Shown here piece by piece: positions 63,603 to 64,000 of a stretch of DNA of 64,000 bases (positions within the stretch are counted from its first letter, which is position 1; every line of letters starts with the position of its first letter). A program made the translations under genes and the position numbers. This stretch comes from Microcebus murinus (Eukaryota; Chordata; Mammalia; Primates; Cheirogaleidae). Location: NCBI RefSeq assembly GCF_040939455.1, contig NC_134106.1, positions 41,376,001-41,440,000 of the forward strand. Reading direction: 5' to 3'. Under the pieces are notes generated by a model, which searched no databases, had not been told where the DNA came from, and saw only the letters and a program-made list of their open reading frames with translations.

Positions 63603-64000
63603 TAACTATAATAAGTGATTGTTAGTATTAATAATAAAAGCCACCCATTACAGAACAGTACTGTTACTATCACAAAGCTTGATGCCTATCTCAATTCTAA
63701 GAAGGGCTATTTTCTACCTCCTCTCTTCTCTGAATTTCTACTTATGCCATATTATCATCACCAATAAATATTTCTTGTAAGCATAATAAGCATAAGGTAT
63801 TACATTAGGCTCACTAAAGAATACAGCCAGAATCAATCATTCTCTCATGTGGGCCACTACCAGATCTGTACTTCCTCTATTATGGCAATAATATTCTATA
63901 TTGTGATGATTTATTTGTATCTCTATTTAATCCACTGGATAGTGAACTTTCATAGATAGATCTTACTCAATATTCCCAGCACCCAGCATAAGCATTGTTT
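63603..64000. other. Terminal AT-rich stretch, nothing recognised
   Basis: No gene or named repeat up to the window edge. Confidence 0.4.

Overview
The window is primate nuclear DNA, most likely from a strepsirrhine (lemur-type) genome. The evidence is the interspersed repeats. Five dimeric Alu copies (15.2, 20.3, 25.0, 39.1 and 45.0 kb), plus a rearranged sixth at 59.9 kb, carry the linker with a 'ggccaacta..atatatagaaaaaattag' block and the right-arm wording 'gaggttgctgtgagctaggctg' that I associate with lemur and loris Alus rather than human AluJ/S/Y. The L1 3' ends at 23.0 and 56.7 kb also look strepsirrhine. The ancient mammalian layer (MIR, L2, MER5-like hAT, Tigger, L1M) is otherwise ordinary.

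The one protein-coding feature I can support is on the minus strand at 36154-36406. It is the first coding exon of neurexin-1 beta (NRXN1 beta isoform): the signal peptide, the beta-specific His-rich leader, and a GT splice donor placed for the known H-A-G-T-T junction with the shared downstream exon. The rest of the window would then be NRXN1 intron. Transcription runs from high to low coordinates; alpha-specific exons lie beyond 64000 and the shared LNS6 exon lies before position 1. I found no other NRXN1 exon.

Layout. 1-34190: AT-rich intron with old L1, MIR, L2 and hAT fragments, two plus-strand Alus, one minus-strand Alu, one minus-strand L1 3' end and a striking AT-rich palindrome at 26.29-26.48 kb. 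34200-37260: CpG-rich promoter district. It has a GC-box cluster at 34.4-34.5 kb (intronic relative to beta) and the main island around exon 1 at 36.1-37.1 kb, bounded upstream by a polypurine/polypyrimidine tract. 37300-64000: AT-rich intron upstream of the beta promoter, with an Alu, a DNA transposon with visible terminal inverted repeats, a second Alu, a long AAAG microsatellite, more L2/hAT/MIR, a rearranged Alu, a Tigger-like element and a TA/TG tract.

The beta promoter is an internal promoter of the alpha gene. Beta-neurexin transcripts start here and splice this exon to the exons shared with alpha-neurexin, giving a short presynaptic adhesion protein with a single LNS domain. The leader region contains several upstream ATGs, including a tiny four-residue uORF. 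I found no novel multi-gene system, no CRISPR array and no functional mobile element. Nearly all other open frames are chance frames or low-complexity repeats.
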